From Aquincola tertiaricarbonis (lineage in GTDB: Bacteria; Pseudomonadota; Gammaproteobacteria; Burkholderiales; Burkholderiaceae_C), in the NCBI RefSeq assembly GCF_000969605.1, contig NZ_JZUE01000019.1:1-64000 (forward strand): DNA of 64,000 nt. Reading direction: 5' to 3'. Positions 31,062-42,102 of the stretch are shown in pieces. The translations under genes were made by a program, and so were the position numbers. Each line of letters starts with the position of its first letter. Position 1 is the stretch's first letter. The notes below the pieces were generated by a model. The model was not told the origin of the DNA. It did no database searches and saw only the letters and a program-made list of their open reading frames with translations.

Positions 31062-34000
31062 GACACGTCCGCGGGCCGGGCACCCGGCCGCTCAGAAACT
31101 TCCATCGCCAAGCCCTCCCGCACCGCAGTGTGCATGGCATCCAGCTGGAAACCTTGCGCCAGCGCACGCATGCGCGCGACGAAGCGGGCCGAGCCGGCAT
31201 GCGCGGCCTCGATCTCGTCGAGCTTGCGCACGATGCCGCGCACGTAGCCCAGGTTCACGAGCTTGTCGAGTTCCTCCAGCTGCGCACGCGGCGGCAGGGG
31301 CACGCTGCCACCGTCGTCGGGCGGCGGCGCGGCCGGCGCGGCCTCCAGCACCCGCGGCACCGAAGAGGCCGCCGACACGTCGATCCACTGCAGCTGCAGC
31401 CGCCGGCCCAGCCAGTCCAGCAGCTCGCCCACCCGCACCGGCTTGACCATGAAGTCCTCGGGCGCGATGCCCACGTCGTTCTCCAGCCCCTTGTCGAAGG
31501 CATTGGCCGAGACGATGGCCGCCGGCGCCGCGCTCAGGCCCTGCGCGCGCAGCCGGCGCAGGGTCTCCCAGCCGTCGATGCCGGGCATGGCCAGGTCCAT
31601 CAGGATGACGTCGGGCGCCAGGCCTTCCACCCGCGCCAGCGCTTCCTCGCCCGAAGCGGCCTGCGCCACCTCGAAGCCCAGCGGCTCCAGCACGCTGGCC
31701 AGGAAGCCGCGGTCCAGCTCCTCGTTGTCCACCACCAGCACCTTGCGGCGCGGCCCGACGTAGCCGGTGCGGCGCTGCTGCACGATGGCCGGCATCGCCA
31801 GCGCGGCGCGCATCTCCGGCAGGAACAGGCGGATGGTGAACTTGCTGCCCGCGCCCAGCTGGCTCTTGACGGTCATCTCGCCGCCCATCAGGTCGGTCAG
31901 CATCTTGGCGATGGTCAGGCCCAGGCCGGTGCCGCCGCTGGCCGACATGCCGGCGGCCGAGCCGCGCATGAAGGGCTCGAACACCCGCTCCAGCTCGGCG
32001 TCGCTCATGCCGGGGCCGGAGTCCTCGATCTCGAACCGCGCCAGCTCCCGCGCCCAGGTCACGCGGAAGGCCACGCGGCCCTGCGCGGTGAACTTCACCG
32101 CATTGCCCAGCACGTTGATCAGGATCTGCCGCAGCCGCTTCTCGTCGGCGCGCACCACGTCGGGCAGGCTGTCGGCGATCTGCGGCTCGAAGGCGATGCC
32201 CTTGCCGGCGGCCTGCAGCTCGAACAGGCGCGACAGCTCGTGCACGCATTCGCGGAAGCGCATCGGCTGCGGGCTGAGGTTGAACTTGCCGCCCTCGATG
32301 CGCGCGATGTCCAGCGTGCCCTCGATCAGGCTCAGCAGGTGGTCGCCGCCGCGGCGGATCACGCTCACCGCACGCTTGCGGTGCTCGGGCATGGCCTCGT
32401 CCTCCTCCAGCAGCTGCGCATAGCCCAGGATGCTGTTGAGCGGCGTGCGCAGCTCATGGCTGATGGTGGTGATGTAGCGGCTCTTGGCCTGGTTGGCCGC
32501 ATCGGCGGCGCGCTTGGCCTCCTGCAGCGCGGCGTCGGTGCGGCGGTGGGATTCGGCTTCGCGCTGCAGGGCCTGCGTCTGCTCGTGCAGCGCCTGCGTC
32601 TGGCGGTTGGATTCCTCCTGCGCCACCTGCCGGCTCTTGTGCGTGAGCACCAGCCACCAGGCCACGATGCCCGAGACCAGCAGCAGCGCCGCGAAGGCCT
32701 TGACGAAGCCCAGCCGCAGCGCCGGCTGCACCGCCACGCCGGCCTCGCCCAGCAGCCGCAGTTCATGTGCATAGAGCGCGCCGAACAGCAGCGCCAGCAC
32801 CGGCACCACCATCAGCATGACCATCAGGTAGTGGCCCAGGCCGGAGTCGATCGATGGCCACAGCGCCCGCGGCATGAGCTTGCGCAGCAGCGCCGCCCAT
32901 TGCGCCGACAGCCGCGCATCGGGCTTGCACAGGTCGTCGCAGCGGGCGTCGAGCGAGCAGCACAGCGAGCAGATCGGCCCCTGGTAGGCGGGGCACTGCG
33001 CCATGTCGGGGTGCTCGTATTCGCGCTCGCAGATGCAGCAGCGCTGCAGGCCGTAGGCGGCCAGCGCCGCCGGCCGCGACCCGGCGCTGCCGCCCTCGGG
33101 CACCAGCCGGAAGATGCGCCGCCCCGGCACCACCGGCGGTGGCGGGCCGGCGCCGTCGTGGCGTGCCAGGTAGTAGCGCCCGCCAGTGGCCCAGGCGATC
33201 AGCGGCGAGGCGACGAAGGCCGTGACCATCGCGATCACCGCCGAGAAGGCCTGCGCCAGCTCGCCGAAGGCGCCCATGTGCGCCGCCACCGACAGCACCG
33301 AGGCGATGCCCATCGCACCCACGCCCACCGGGTTCACGTCGTACAGGAATGCGCGCTTGAACTCGATGCCCTTGGGGCTCCAGCCCATCGGCTTGTTGAC
33401 CACCAGGTCGGCCACCACCGCCATCATCCAGCTGATGGCCAGGTTGGAGTACAGGCCCAGCACGTGGCCGAGCGCCTGGAACACGTCCAGCTCCATCAGC
33501 ATCAGCGCGATCAGCGTGTTGAACACCACCCACACCACGCGCCCCGGGTGGCTGTGCGTCAGCCGCGCGAAGAAGTTGCTCCAGGCCAGCGAGCCGGCAT
33601 AGGCGTTGGTGACGTTGATCTTGAGCTGCGAGATGACGACGAACAGCGCCGTGGCCGCCACCGCCCAGCCGTAGTGCGGGAACACCAGGTTCCAGGCGTT
33701 GACGTACATCTGGTTGGGGTCCACCGCCCGCTCGGCCGGCACCATGTGCGAGATGGCGATGTACGCCAGCAGCGTGCCGGCCAGCATCTTCACCACGCCC
33801 AGCACCACCCAACCCGGCCCGCCCACCAGCACGCCCGCCCACCAGCGCATGCGCGAGCGCGGCGTGGTGGGCTCGGGCATGAAGCGCAGGTAGTCGGCCT
33901 GCTCGCCCATCTGCGTGATGAGCGCGATGCCCACCGTGAGCGCGGCGCCGAAGCCCAGCAGGTTGAAGTGCGGCGTGTCGTGGCTGCCGCCGTAGCCCGA

Positions 34001-34648
34001 CAGCTCGCTCAGCACGCCGGGATAGGCATGGAACACGTAGACGAAGGGCAGTACCAGCATCAGCAGCCACAGCGGCTGCGTCCACACCTGCAGCCGGCTG
34101 ATCATCGTCACGCCGTGCGTCACCAGCGGAATGACCACCAGCGCGCAGATCAGGTAGCCCCAGGCCGGCGGGATGTCGAAGGCCAGGTCCAGCGCATAGG
34201 CCATCACCGCCGCCTCGAGCGCGAAGAAGATGAAGGTGAAGCTGGCGTAGATCAGCGAGGTGATGGTGCTGCCGATGTAGCCGAAGCCGGCGCCACGGGT
34301 CAGCAGGTCCATGTCCACGCCGTAGCGGGCGGCGTAGATGCTGATGGGCAGGCCGGCCGCGAAAATGATGAGCCCCGTGCACAGGATGGCCCAGAAGGCG
34401 CTGGCAAAGCCGTACTGCACCAGCAGCGTGGCGCCCACCGCCTCCAGCACCAGGAAGGAGGCGGCGCCGAAGGCGGTGTTGGCCACCCGCCATTCCGACC
34501 ACTTGCGGAACGAGCGCGCGGTGAAGCGCAGCGCATAGTCCTCCATGGTCTCGCTGCCGACCCAGCTGTTGTAGTCGCGCCGGACCTTGACCACCCGTTG
34601 CGGCGCGTCGCCCATGCGCTGTTGCGGCGCCGTACTGTCTTCCACCAT
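31058..34648 (-). CDS. NCS1 permease - Cys cluster - hybrid histidine kinase - receiver fusion
   Basis: A 1196-residue multidomain membrane sensor. Residues about 25-490 are a whole NCS1-type nucleobase/allantoin permease: N-terminal [18 protein letters not shown], about 12 hydrophobic helices, and late NPVGVGAMG. Residues 537-574 hold nine cysteines (537, 538, 540, 552, 560, 563, 564, 570, 574), a probable zinc or metal site. Two more membrane helices lie at about 604-625 and 648-668, then a coiled coil, H-box [20 protein letters not shown] with His731, N-box [15 protein letters not shown] boxes EDSGPGM and GGTGLGL, and a receiver with Asp1018 in [14 protein letters not shown]. The last 80 residues are helical. 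It is coupled to the LuxR regulator and divergent from ureA. Whether the permease part still transports or only senses is open. Confidence 0.93.
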   Translation of the reverse strand: MVEDSTAPQQRMGDAPQRVVKVRRDYNSWVGSETMEDYALRFTARSFRKWSEWRVANTAFGAASFLVLEAVGATLLVQYGFASAFWAILCTGLIIFAAGLPISIYAARYGVDMDLLTRGAGFGYIGSTITSLIYASFTFIFFALEAAVMAYALDLAFDIPPAWGYLICALVVIPLVTHGVTMISRLQVWTQPLWLLMLVLPFVYVFHAYPGVLSELSGYGGSHDTPHFNLLGFGAALTVGIALITQMGEQADYLRFMPEPTTPRSRMRWWAGVLVGGPGWVVLGVVKMLAGTLLAYIAISHMVPAERAVDPNQMYVNAWNLVFPHYGWAVAATALFVVISQLKINVTNAYAGSLAWSNFFARLTHSHPGRVVWVVFNTLIALMLMELDVFQALGHVLGLYSNLAISWMMAVVADLVVNKPMGWSPKGIEFKRAFLYDVNPVGVGAMGIASVLSVAAHMGAFGELAQAFSAVIAMVTAFVASPLIAWATGGRYYLARHDGAGPPPPVVPGRRIFRLVPEGGSAGSRPAALAAYGLQRCCICEREYEHPDMAQCPAYQGPICSLCCSLDARCDDLCKPDARLSAQWAALLRKLMPRALWPSIDSGLGHYLMVMLMVVPVLALLFGALYAHELRLLGEAGVAVQPALRLGFVKAFAALLLVSGIVAWWLVLTHKSRQVAQEESNRQTQALHEQTQALQREAESHRRTDAALQEAKRAADAANQAKSRYITTISHELRTPLNSILGYAQLLEEDEAMPEHRKRAVSVIRRGGDHLLSLIEGTLDIARIEGGKFNLSPQPMRFRECVHELSRLFELQAAGKGIAFEPQIADSLPDVVRADEKRLRQILINVLGNAVKFTAQGRVAFRVTWARELARFEIEDSGPGMSDAELERVFEPFMRGSAAGMSASGGTGLGLTIAKMLTDLMGGEMTVKSQLGAGSKFTIRLFLPEMRAALAMPAIVQQRRTGYVGPRRKVLVVDNEELDRGFLASVLEPLGFEVAQAASGEEALARVEGLAPDVILMDLAMPGIDGWETLRRLRAQGLSAAPAAIVSANAFDKGLENDVGIAPEDFMVKPVRVGELLDWLGRRLQLQWIDVSAASSVPRVLEAAPAAPPPDDGGSVPLPPRAQLEELDKLVNLGYVRGIVRKLDEIEAAHAGSARFVARMRALAQGFQLDAMHTAVREGLAMEVSERPGARPADVS

Positions 34649-34714
34649 GCCGGGGATGGATCAAGAACCGCACCAAGCCGCGGCACTGGCATCCATCCTG
34701 CTGACGGCCGGTGC

Positions 34715-35017
34715 ATGGAACTCACGCCCCGCGAGAAGGACAAGCTCCTGATCTTCACCGCCGCCCTGCTGGCCGAGCGCCGCAAGGCCCGCGGCCTCAA
34801 GCTCAATTACCCCGAGGCGGTGGCGCTGATCAGCGCCGCCATCATGGAAGGCGCCCGCGACGGCAAGACCGTGGCCGCGCTGATGAGCGAAGGCAAGACC
34901 GTGCTGTCGCGCGCCGACGTGATGGACGGCATCGCCGAGATGATTCCGGAGATCCAGGTGGAAGCCACCTTTCCGGATGGCACCAAGTTGGTGACGGTGC
35001 ACCAACCCATTGCATGA
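34715..35017 (+). CDS. ureA: Urease gamma subunit
   Basis: A 100-residue small urease subunit of exact family length. It begins [20 protein letters not shown] and has the conserved [20 protein letters not shown] and closing [13 protein letters not shown]. With UreB it supports the catalytic UreC in the nickel enzyme that splits urea into ammonia and carbamate. The ATG is 66 bp from the divergent permease-kinase start. No strong ribosome site precedes it. It opens the urease operon; no ureD lies upstream where many operons have it. Confidence 0.97.
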   Translation: MELTPREKDKLLIFTAALLAERRKARGLKLNYPEAVALISAAIMEGARDGKTVAALMSEGKTVLSRADVMDGIAEMIPEIQVEATFPDGTKLVTVHQPIA

Positions 35018-35081
35018 GCTGGCCTGCTGCGCACCGTTGTGGCGCCGCCGCCCATTCCCTGTTGTTGAAGAAGGACCGCCG

Positions 35082-35699
35082 ATGACCCCTCGCCCCTGCC
35101 GCGCCGCCCTGCTGGGCCTGGCCGCCGCCTTCCCGTTGATCGCCTCGGCCCACGCTGGTGCCGACGCCGCCGCGCACCACGGCCTGCTGGCCGGGCTGCT
35201 GCATCCGTTCACCGGGCTGGACCACCTGCTGGCGATGCTGGCGGTGGGCGCCTGGGGCGCGACGGCGCTGCCGGCGGCCGATGCGCAGGCGACGTCGCCG
35301 GGCGGCCGCGTCGCGGCTGCTGCCCGGCTGCCGCTGGTCTTCGCCGCGCTGCTGCTGGCCGGTGCGCTGGCGGCGGCGGCCGGCCTGCGGCTGCCTGCCG
35401 TCGAGCCGGTGATCGCCGCCTCGCTGCTGGTGCTCGGCCTGCTCGTGGCGCTGCGCAGCCCACTGCCGGCGGCGGCGGCCTCGGCACTGGTCGGCGGCTT
35501 CGCGCTCTTTCATGGTGCAGCGCATGGCACGGAGCTGGGCGGTGCCGCGGCGCTGGCCGGCATGGTGATGGCCACCGCGCTGCTGCATGCGGCCGGGCTG
35601 GCGCTGGGCTTCGCCTGGCGCGGCCGCGCCGCATGGATGGCGCGGCTGGCCGGCGGCGGCACCGCGCTGTTCGGCGCCGGCCTGCTGTTCTTTGCCTGA
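35082..35699 (+). CDS. ureJ: HupE/UreJ family membrane protein, putative nickel permease
   Basis: A 205-residue membrane protein with a cleavable signal (ending SAHA), about six hydrophobic helices and the metal-handling motif [19 protein letters not shown] near the N-terminus plus [12 protein letters not shown] later. HupE/UreJ proteins import nickel or cobalt for urease or hydrogenase. Placement between ureA and ureB is common in betaproteobacterial urease operons and supports the nickel role. AAGGA precedes the ATG. Confidence 0.9.
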   Translation: MTPRPCRAALLGLAAAFPLIASAHAGADAAAHHGLLAGLLHPFTGLDHLLAMLAVGAWGATALPAADAQATSPGGRVAAAARLPLVFAALLLAGALAAAAGLRLPAVEPVIAASLLVLGLLVALRSPLPAAAASALVGGFALFHGAAHGTELGGAAALAGMVMATALLHAAGLALGFAWRGRAAWMARLAGGGTALFGAGLLFFA

Positions 35700-35712
35700 C
35701 CCGGGGGCCACG

Positions 35713-36018
35713 ATGATCCCCGGCGAACTGTTCACCGACGACGGCGAGCATGAACTCAACCCCGGCCGCCGCACGATCACGCTGGTGGTCGAGAACGCGG
35801 GCGACCGGCCGATCCAGGTCGGCTCGCACTACCACTTCGCCGAATCCAACGGCGCGCTGAACTTCGACCGCGAGGCCGCCCGCGGCATGCGGCTGAACAT
35901 CGCGCCGGGCACCGCGGTGCGCTTCGAGCCGGGCCAGCAGCGCACGGTGGAACTGGTGGACTACGCCGGCAACCGCACCGTCTACGGCTTCCGTGGGCTG
36001 GTGCAAGGCCAACTCTGA
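35713..36018 (+). CDS. ureB: Urease beta subunit
   Basis: A 101-residue urease beta subunit. Recognisable by [38 protein letters not shown] and [16 protein letters not shown] at the end. It packs against UreA and UreC in the alpha-beta-gamma trimer. Starts 13 nt after the HupE stop and ends 14 nt before ureC, indicating one transcript. Confidence 0.97.
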   Translation: MIPGELFTDDGEHELNPGRRTITLVVENAGDRPIQVGSHYHFAESNGALNFDREAARGMRLNIAPGTAVRFEPGQQRTVELVDYAGNRTVYGFRGLVQGQL

Positions 36019-36032
36019 AAAGGCGGCGCGAC

Positions 36033-37760
<1,728 letters not shown>

Positions 37761-37774
37761 CCGCCCGGCGGCAG

Positions 37775-38161
37775 TCAGCGGGGCCGGCTGTGCGTGCGGA
37801 TCCAGGCGGCGAAGGCCGGCTCCTCGATGGCACCGGCGACGACGTCGAGCATGGTGAGCACGCAGTCGGCGTCGGTGGCCCACAGCTCGGCGCCGTTGAG
37901 CGCCAGGAACAGCTCCACCGCCACGAAGGCCGTGCGCTTGTTGCCGTCGATGAACGGGTGGTTGCGCGCCAAGCCGTAGCCGTAGGCAGCGGCCAGGTCG
38001 GCGATGTCGGGGTCGCCGTCGTTGGCCTGGTTGCGCGGCCGGGCCAGTGCCGAGGCCAACAGACCCTCGTCGCGCGTACCCGGCGCGCCCCCGTGCTCAG
38101 CCAACTGCTCCGCATGCACAGCCGCCATCACCGCAGGGTCGAGCCAGATCCAGTCTTGCAT
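37775..38161 (-). CDS. doc: Doc-like death-on-curing toxin (Fic fold)
   Basis: A 128-residue toxin. The Fic-type catalytic loop HPFIDGNKRTA (residues 68-78) matches the Doc variant HXFX(D/N)GNKR. Doc phosphorylates elongation factor Tu and stops translation, and is neutralised by its partner antitoxin. Here the partner upstream is an AbrB-like protein rather than Phd. It lies 12 nt after the antitoxin stop and 14 bp from the convergent ureC stop. The gene is intact. Its position between ureC and ureE, antisense to the operon, looks like an insertion. Confidence 0.9.
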   Translation of the reverse strand: MQDWIWLDPAVMAAVHAEQLAEHGGAPGTRDEGLLASALARPRNQANDGDPDIADLAAAYGYGLARNHPFIDGNKRTAFVAVELFLALNGAELWATDADCVLTMLDVVAGAIEEPAFAAWIRTHSRPR

Positions 38162-38173
38162 CGTCGCCCCCGC

Positions 38174-38398
38174 CTACTTGGCCAGCTCGCGCAGAACGTC
38201 GCGCCGCTTCTTCATCACCCGGCGCGCCTCGGTCATCTGGCGTTCGAACTCGGTGCTGTACGGTGTGAGGGTGACGCCGTTCTCGGCCTCGGTGAGGTAG
38301 ACGGTATCGCCCTTCTCCAACTTTAACCGTGCCAGCACCTCCTTGGGCAGGATGACGCCGACCGAATTGCCGATCTGGGTGAGCTTGAGTGCCGACAT
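38174..38398 (-). CDS. AbrB/MazE-like antitoxin
   Basis: A 74-residue DNA-binding antitoxin. The N-terminal half is a swapped-hairpin AbrB fold (KLTQIGNSVGVILPKEVLAR, then LKLEKGDTVYLTEAENGV), the C-terminal half a charged helix that would bind the toxin. Antitoxin-first order, 12 nt spacing to Doc and a promoter with an inverted repeat directly upstream (38419-38459) are typical of an autoregulated module. CGGAG precedes the ATG. Confidence 0.9.
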   Translation of the reverse strand: MSALKLTQIGNSVGVILPKEVLARLKLEKGDTVYLTEAENGVTLTPYSTEFERQMTEARRVMKKRRDVLRELAK

Positions 38399-38418
38399 CG
38401 ATGGCTCCGGGGTTTGTT

Positions 38419-38459
38419 ATAACGGTTGTTATTATCCTGCGTTGCCCTCCACCTCACAA
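38419..38459 (-). promoter_or_regulatory. Promoter and operator of the AbrB/Doc module
   Basis: On the minus strand, -35 TTGTGA (38459-38454), an exact 17-nt spacer and -10 GATAAT (38436-38431). An inverted repeat ATAAC-GGTT-GTTAT (38419-38432) covers the start region and is a natural site for autorepression by the AbrB-type antitoxin. The -35 lies 2 bp from the divergent ureE start codon. Confidence 0.7.
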
Positions 38460-38461
38460 CC

Positions 38462-39142
38462 ATGCTCACCGTCAACAAACTGATGCCCCAGGGCCGCGGC
38501 CTGGCCGCCGTGCTGCTCAAGCGTGCGGCCGGCGTGTCGCTCGACTGGGACGTGCGGCAGAAAAGTCGCTTCGACGCCACCGATTCCACCGGCCGCGGGC
38601 TGGGCGTGTTCCTGCCGCGCGGCACGGTGGTGCGCGGCGGTGACGTGCTGGTGGCCGAGGACGGCTCGCTCATCCGCGTCGAAGCCGCGCCGCAGCCGGT
38701 GCTGGTGGTGCGCCACTGCGCAGACCACGGCAGCGCCTTCGACCTGCTGCGCGCCGCCTACCACCTGGGCAACCGCCACGTGCAGCTGGAGCTGAAGCCC
38801 GACCACCTGAAGCTGGAGCCCGACCATGTGCTGGCCGACATGCTGCGGGCCATGCACCTGATCGTGACGGAAGCGAACGAGGGCTTCGAGCCGGAAGGCG
38901 GCGCATATGCGGCCGGCGGGCATGGGCACGGGCACGGGCATGCGCACGGCCACGAACACGATCATGCGCATGGTCACGACCATGGGCACGGCGAACACGG
39001 CCACGGCCACGATCCCGCCACCCCGGCGGCCGCGCAGCCCGCTCGCAAGCCGATCGCCATCCCCATCGCCGCGGCCGCCCCGGCCCCGCATGTGCACGGC
39101 CCGGGCTGCGGCCACGACCACGGACACGGCCACTCGCATTGA
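38462..39142 (+). CDS. ureE: Urease nickel chaperone UreE with long His-rich tail
   Basis: A 226-residue metallochaperone that delivers nickel to the UreDFG complex. The peptide-binding domain starts [19 protein letters not shown]; the metal-binding domain has [20 protein letters not shown] and [12 protein letters not shown]. From about residue 152 the protein carries a His-Gly tail with some 20 histidines in [20 protein letters not shown] and onward, and ends [11 protein letters not shown]. The tail suggests high nickel storage capacity. No ribosome site precedes the ATG at 38462. The TGA overlaps the ureF TTG. Confidence 0.95.
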   Translation: MLTVNKLMPQGRGLAAVLLKRAAGVSLDWDVRQKSRFDATDSTGRGLGVFLPRGTVVRGGDVLVAEDGSLIRVEAAPQPVLVVRHCADHGSAFDLLRAAYHLGNRHVQLELKPDHLKLEPDHVLADMLRAMHLIVTEANEGFEPEGGAYAAGGHGHGHGHAHGHEHDHAHGHDHGHGEHGHGHDPATPAAAQPARKPIAIPIAAAAPAPHVHGPGCGHDHGHGHSH

Positions 39143-39837
39143 GCACCGCCGCCCTGCCCGCCCCTGCGCTGCTGCAGCTGATCTGGCTGGCCTCGCCCGC
39201 CCTGCCGGTGGGCGGCTTCAGCTATTCCGAGGGCCTAGAAGCCGCGGTCGACGCCGGCCTCGTCACCAACGAAGCCACGGCCCGCAGCTGGCTGCTGGAC
39301 CAGCTGGCGCTGGCCCTCGGCCGCGCCGACCTGCCGGTGCTGGCGCAGGCCTTCGCCGCCTGGCAATCGCACGACGGCATCCGCATCGCCGAACTCAACG
39401 ACTGGGTACGCCACACCCGCGAAAGCCAGGAGCTGCGCCAGCAGGCCGAGCAGATGGGCCGCTCGCTGGTGGAATGGCTGCGCAACGGCGCCGCCCGCGA
39501 CGACCCGCGGCTGGCCACGCTGGCCGCATTGCAGCCTGCGCCCACCTGGCCGGTGGCCTTCGCGCTGGCCGCCGCGCGCAGCGGCGCCCCGGCGGACGCC
39601 GCGCTGCAGGCCCATGCCTTCGGCTGGGCCGAGAACATGGTGCAGGCTGCGCTGAAGGCGGTGCCGCTGGGCCAGAGCGCCGGCCAGCGCATCCTGCAGT
39701 CGCTGCTCGAGCGCATCCCGGCCGTGGTGGAAGCCGCGCTGGCCTGCACCGACGACCAGCGCCAGGCCTTCACGCCGATGCTGGCCATCCTCTCGGCCCG
39801 GCACGAGACCCAGTACTCCCGCCTCTTCCGTTCCTGA
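39139..39837 (+). CDS. ureF: Urease accessory protein UreF, TTG start
   Basis: A 232-residue helical accessory protein that, with UreD and UreG, loads nickel into urease and gates UreG GTPase activity. Family marks: [20 protein letters not shown] near the start, DDWVR-type segment [17 protein letters not shown], and [19 protein letters not shown]. The start is a TTG sharing two bases with the ureE stop (TTGA), consistent with translational coupling. No ATG lies close to the conserved N-terminus. The next gene ureG begins 16 nt after the stop. Confidence 0.95.
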   Translation: MSTAALPAPALLQLIWLASPALPVGGFSYSEGLEAAVDAGLVTNEATARSWLLDQLALALGRADLPVLAQAFAAWQSHDGIRIAELNDWVRHTRESQELRQQAEQMGRSLVEWLRNGAARDDPRLATLAALQPAPTWPVAFALAAARSGAPADAALQAHAFGWAENMVQAALKAVPLGQSAGQRILQSLLERIPAVVEAALACTDDQRQAFTPMLAILSARHETQYSRLFRS

Positions 39838-39853
39838 CCAAGACACGCCCACC

Positions 39854-40507
39854 ATGAGCACCGCCCTCCTGCACCACATCCCGCGCCGAACCAAGAAGCT
39901 GCCGCCGCTGCGCGTGGGCGTGGGCGGCCCGGTCGGCTCCGGCAAGACCACGCTGGTGGAAATGCTCTGCAAGACCATGCGCGAGCGCTGGGACCTGGTG
40001 GTCGTCACCAACGACATCTACACCAAGGAAGACCAGCGCCTGCTGACCGTGGCCGGCGCGCTGGAGCCCGAGCGCATCATGGGCGTGGAAACCGGCGGCT
40101 GCCCGCACACCGCCATCCGCGAGGACGCGTCGATCAATCTCGAGGCGGTGGACCGCATGCTCGACAGGTTCCCGGATGCCGACATCGTCTTCATCGAGTC
40201 TGGCGGCGACAACCTGGCCGCCACCTTCAGCCCGGAGCTGAGCGACCTGACGATCTACGTGATCGACGTGGCCGCCGGCGAGAAGATCCCGCGCAAGGGC
40301 GGCCCCGGCATCACCAAGAGCGACCTGTTCGTCATCAACAAGACCGACCTCGCACCCTACGTGGGCGCCGACCTGGGCGTGATGGAGGCGGACACACGCC
40401 GCATGCGCCCCAACCGCCCCTTCGTGATGACCAACCTGCGCACCCACGCCGGCCTGGCCGAGGTGGTGGACTTTATCGAGACCAAGGGGCTGTTGCGCGG
40501 GGCATGA
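39854..40507 (+). CDS. ureG: Urease accessory GTPase UreG
   Basis: A 217-residue SIMIBI-class GTPase. P-loop GPVGSGKTT (residues 25-33), the metal motif CPH in [15 protein letters not shown], the Walker B-type FIESGGDN and the base motif [10 protein letters not shown] are all intact. GTP-driven dimerisation carries nickel via the CPH motif. It is the last gene of the operon seen here. No ureD/ureH gene occurs in the 64 kb, though UreD is normally required. Confidence 0.98.
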   Translation: MSTALLHHIPRRTKKLPPLRVGVGGPVGSGKTTLVEMLCKTMRERWDLVVVTNDIYTKEDQRLLTVAGALEPERIMGVETGGCPHTAIREDASINLEAVDRMLDRFPDADIVFIESGGDNLAATFSPELSDLTIYVIDVAAGEKIPRKGGPGITKSDLFVINKTDLAPYVGADLGVMEADTRRMRPNRPFVMTNLRTHAGLAEVVDFIETKGLLRGA

Positions 40508-40613
40508 CGCCTGTGCGCGCTTCGTGACATACGCCGCCGGGTGTATCCGTGGGGGGCCACCGGGCATGGCCGGTGCCTAGCATCACCAGCCAACCAATCA
40601 CGAGGAGAACCCC

Positions 40614-41147
40614 ATGGGTCTGATGTCCTTCATCAAGGAAGCCGGCGAGAAGCTGTTCCACATCGGCGAAGCCAAGGCAGCCACACCGACCGCGGCACCC
40701 GCGGCACCCGCGGCAGGCGCCGCACCCGCCGCCCCCGCGGTGGACGTGGCCGCGTTGAACGAGAAGGCCGGCGCGGCCATCACCAACTATGTGAAGTCGC
40801 AGAACTTGCCGACCGAAGGCATCGACATCAAGTTCGATGGCGCCAGCGGCACCGTCACGGTCAGCGGCACGGTGCCCGACCAGGCCACCAAGGAAAAGCT
40901 GCTGCTGTGCTGCGGCAACGTGCAGTACGTGGCCGGCGTGAACGACATGCTGGTGGTGGCCCAGGCCGCCGAGCCGGCATCGCAGTGGTACACCGTGGTG
41001 TCCGGCGACAACCTGTCGAAGATCGCCAAGCAGTTCTACGGCAACCCGAACAAGTACCCGGTGATCTTCGAGGCCAACAAGCCGATGCTCAGCCACCCCG
41101 ACAAGATCTATCCGGGGCAGATGCTGCGCATCCCGCCCGCGGCCTGA
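40614..41147 (+). CDS. BON and LysM domain protein (Kbp/YgaU-like)
   Basis: A 177-residue soluble protein: short N-terminus MGLMSFIKEAGEKLF as in E. coli Kbp, an Ala/Pro-rich linker (residues 22-42) absent from Kbp, a BON domain (IDIKFDGASGTVTVSGTVPD) and a C-terminal LysM (YTVVSGDNLSKIAKQFYGNP through YPGQMLRIP). No signal peptide is evident, as in Kbp, which binds potassium and is induced by osmotic or envelope stress. GAGGAGA precedes the ATG. It is monocistronic, between ureG and the bacterioferritin pair. Confidence 0.88.
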   Translation: MGLMSFIKEAGEKLFHIGEAKAATPTAAPAAPAAGAAPAAPAVDVAALNEKAGAAITNYVKSQNLPTEGIDIKFDGASGTVTVSGTVPDQATKEKLLLCCGNVQYVAGVNDMLVVAQAAEPASQWYTVVSGDNLSKIAKQFYGNPNKYPVIFEANKPMLSHPDKIYPGQMLRIPPAA

Positions 41148-41160
41148 GCGGCAAGCGCCG

Positions 41161-41388
41161 TCAGGCCGTCACGGCCTGGCGGTGGATGTGGATCACATGC
41201 GCCGGCGCCTGGGAGGGCGCCGCAGCCGCCACCGCCTCATCGAACACCTGGCGGGCGCAATCCTCGCAGCAGCCGCAGTTGCGTGCGATGCAGGTGTCGT
41301 CCTGCAGCATCTCGAAGTCGGCGACGCCCTCACGCACGGCGCGCTGGATGTCGCGGTCGGAAATTCGGTGGCACAGGCAAACGATCAT
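41161..41388 (-). CDS. bfd: Bacterioferritin-associated ferredoxin
   Basis: A 75-residue [2Fe-2S] protein that binds bacterioferritin and delivers electrons to release stored iron. Ligands Cys4, Cys6, Cys38 and Cys41 match the Bfd arrangement (MIVCLCHRIS, then RNCGCCEDC). The C-terminal 20 residues extend past the usual fold. It lies 82 bp downstream of bfr on the same strand, with a Fur-like site in the gap, so it has its own iron-controlled promoter. Confidence 0.94.
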   Translation of the reverse strand: MIVCLCHRISDRDIQRAVREGVADFEMLQDDTCIARNCGCCEDCARQVFDEAVAAAAPSQAPAHVIHIHRQAVTA

Positions 41389-41422
41389 GGCGGCAACAGC
41401 AGTGAGCTGACCGCCAGTCTAC

Positions 41423-41441
41423 AAGAATGCGAATCCTTCTC
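41423..41441 (-). promoter_or_regulatory. Fur-box-like sequence upstream of bfd
   Basis: AAGAATGCGAATCCTTCTC on the plus strand agrees at 13 of 19 positions with the Fur consensus. It lies 35 bp before the bfd start, next to a minus-strand TTTACA that could be the -35. Position and the iron-release role of Bfd support derepression under iron limitation; the match is by eye. Confidence 0.55.
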
Positions 41442-41470
41442 GTTTGTAAAAACCTACGAATCAACCGGCT

Positions 41471-41947
41471 TCAGCTGAGTTCACCGACGGCCAGCTGCAG
41501 GTAGTTGGGCTCGCCGATCTTGTCCACCAGTTCCAGCTGGGTCTCGATGTGGTCGATGTGCTCCTCGGTGTCCGACAGGATGTCCTCCAGCAGCTCGCGC
41601 GAAACGTAGTCGCGCACCGATTCGCAATAGGCGATGGCGTCCTTCAGCAGCCCGTGCGAGCCCTTCTCGATCTGCAGGTCGCAGCGCAGCACCTCCACCA
41701 CGTTCTCGCCGATCAGCAGCTTGCCCAGGTCCTGCAGGTTCGGCAGCCCCTCCAGCACCAGGATGCGATCCATCAGCCGGTCGGCGTGCTTCATTTCCTC
41801 GATGGATTCCTCGTACTCCTTCTTGGCCAGCTTCTCGAAGCCCCAGTTCTTCAGCATGCGGTAGTGCAGGAAGTACTGGTTGATGGCGGTGAGCTCGTTC
41901 TTCAGCTGGGCATTGAGGTATTCGAGGACCTTGGGGTCGCCTTGCAT
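41471..41947 (-). CDS. bfr: Bacterioferritin
   Basis: A 158-residue haem-binding ferritin of exact family length, assembling as 24-mers that store iron. Ferroxidase ligands Glu18, Glu51 and His54 and the haem ligand Met52 are in place ([32 protein letters not shown]). AAGGAG lies upstream of the ATG at 41947. It is divergent from corA and followed by bfd, the standard pair. Confidence 0.97.
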   Translation of the reverse strand: MQGDPKVLEYLNAQLKNELTAINQYFLHYRMLKNWGFEKLAKKEYEESIEEMKHADRLMDRILVLEGLPNLQDLGKLLIGENVVEVLRCDLQIEKGSHGLLKDAIAYCESVRDYVSRELLEDILSDTEEHIDHIETQLELVDKIGEPNYLQLAVGELS

Positions 41948-42102
41948 GCATGTTCTCCTTGTGGGCGCAAGGAACGATTGTGCGCGCCAGCAGCCCCTGC
42001 AAGCGGTCATTCCCCCCGGGTCGCGGTCTTGCTGCGAATCATTTGCAGGGCCGCACCCCGGGCGCGGCGCTAAAGTCCCCGCCACTCGAGGAGACAGCAC
42101 CC

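Noticed and set aside
31130..34714. A plus-strand frame of about 3.6 kb opposite the permease-kinase gene, open and in phase with ureA
   Set aside because: Its product is His/Arg/Gln-rich low-complexity sequence, as expected opposite a GC-rich real gene. The minus-strand frame has full domain structure. ureA has its own start at 34715.
38940..39010. His-codon repeats in ureE considered as a tandem repeat array
   Set aside because: Units are irregular, and the encoded metal-binding tail explains them.
41948..42102. Magnesium riboswitch before corA
   Set aside because: The gap of 155 bp has no recognisable conserved core and also holds the divergent bfr promoter.
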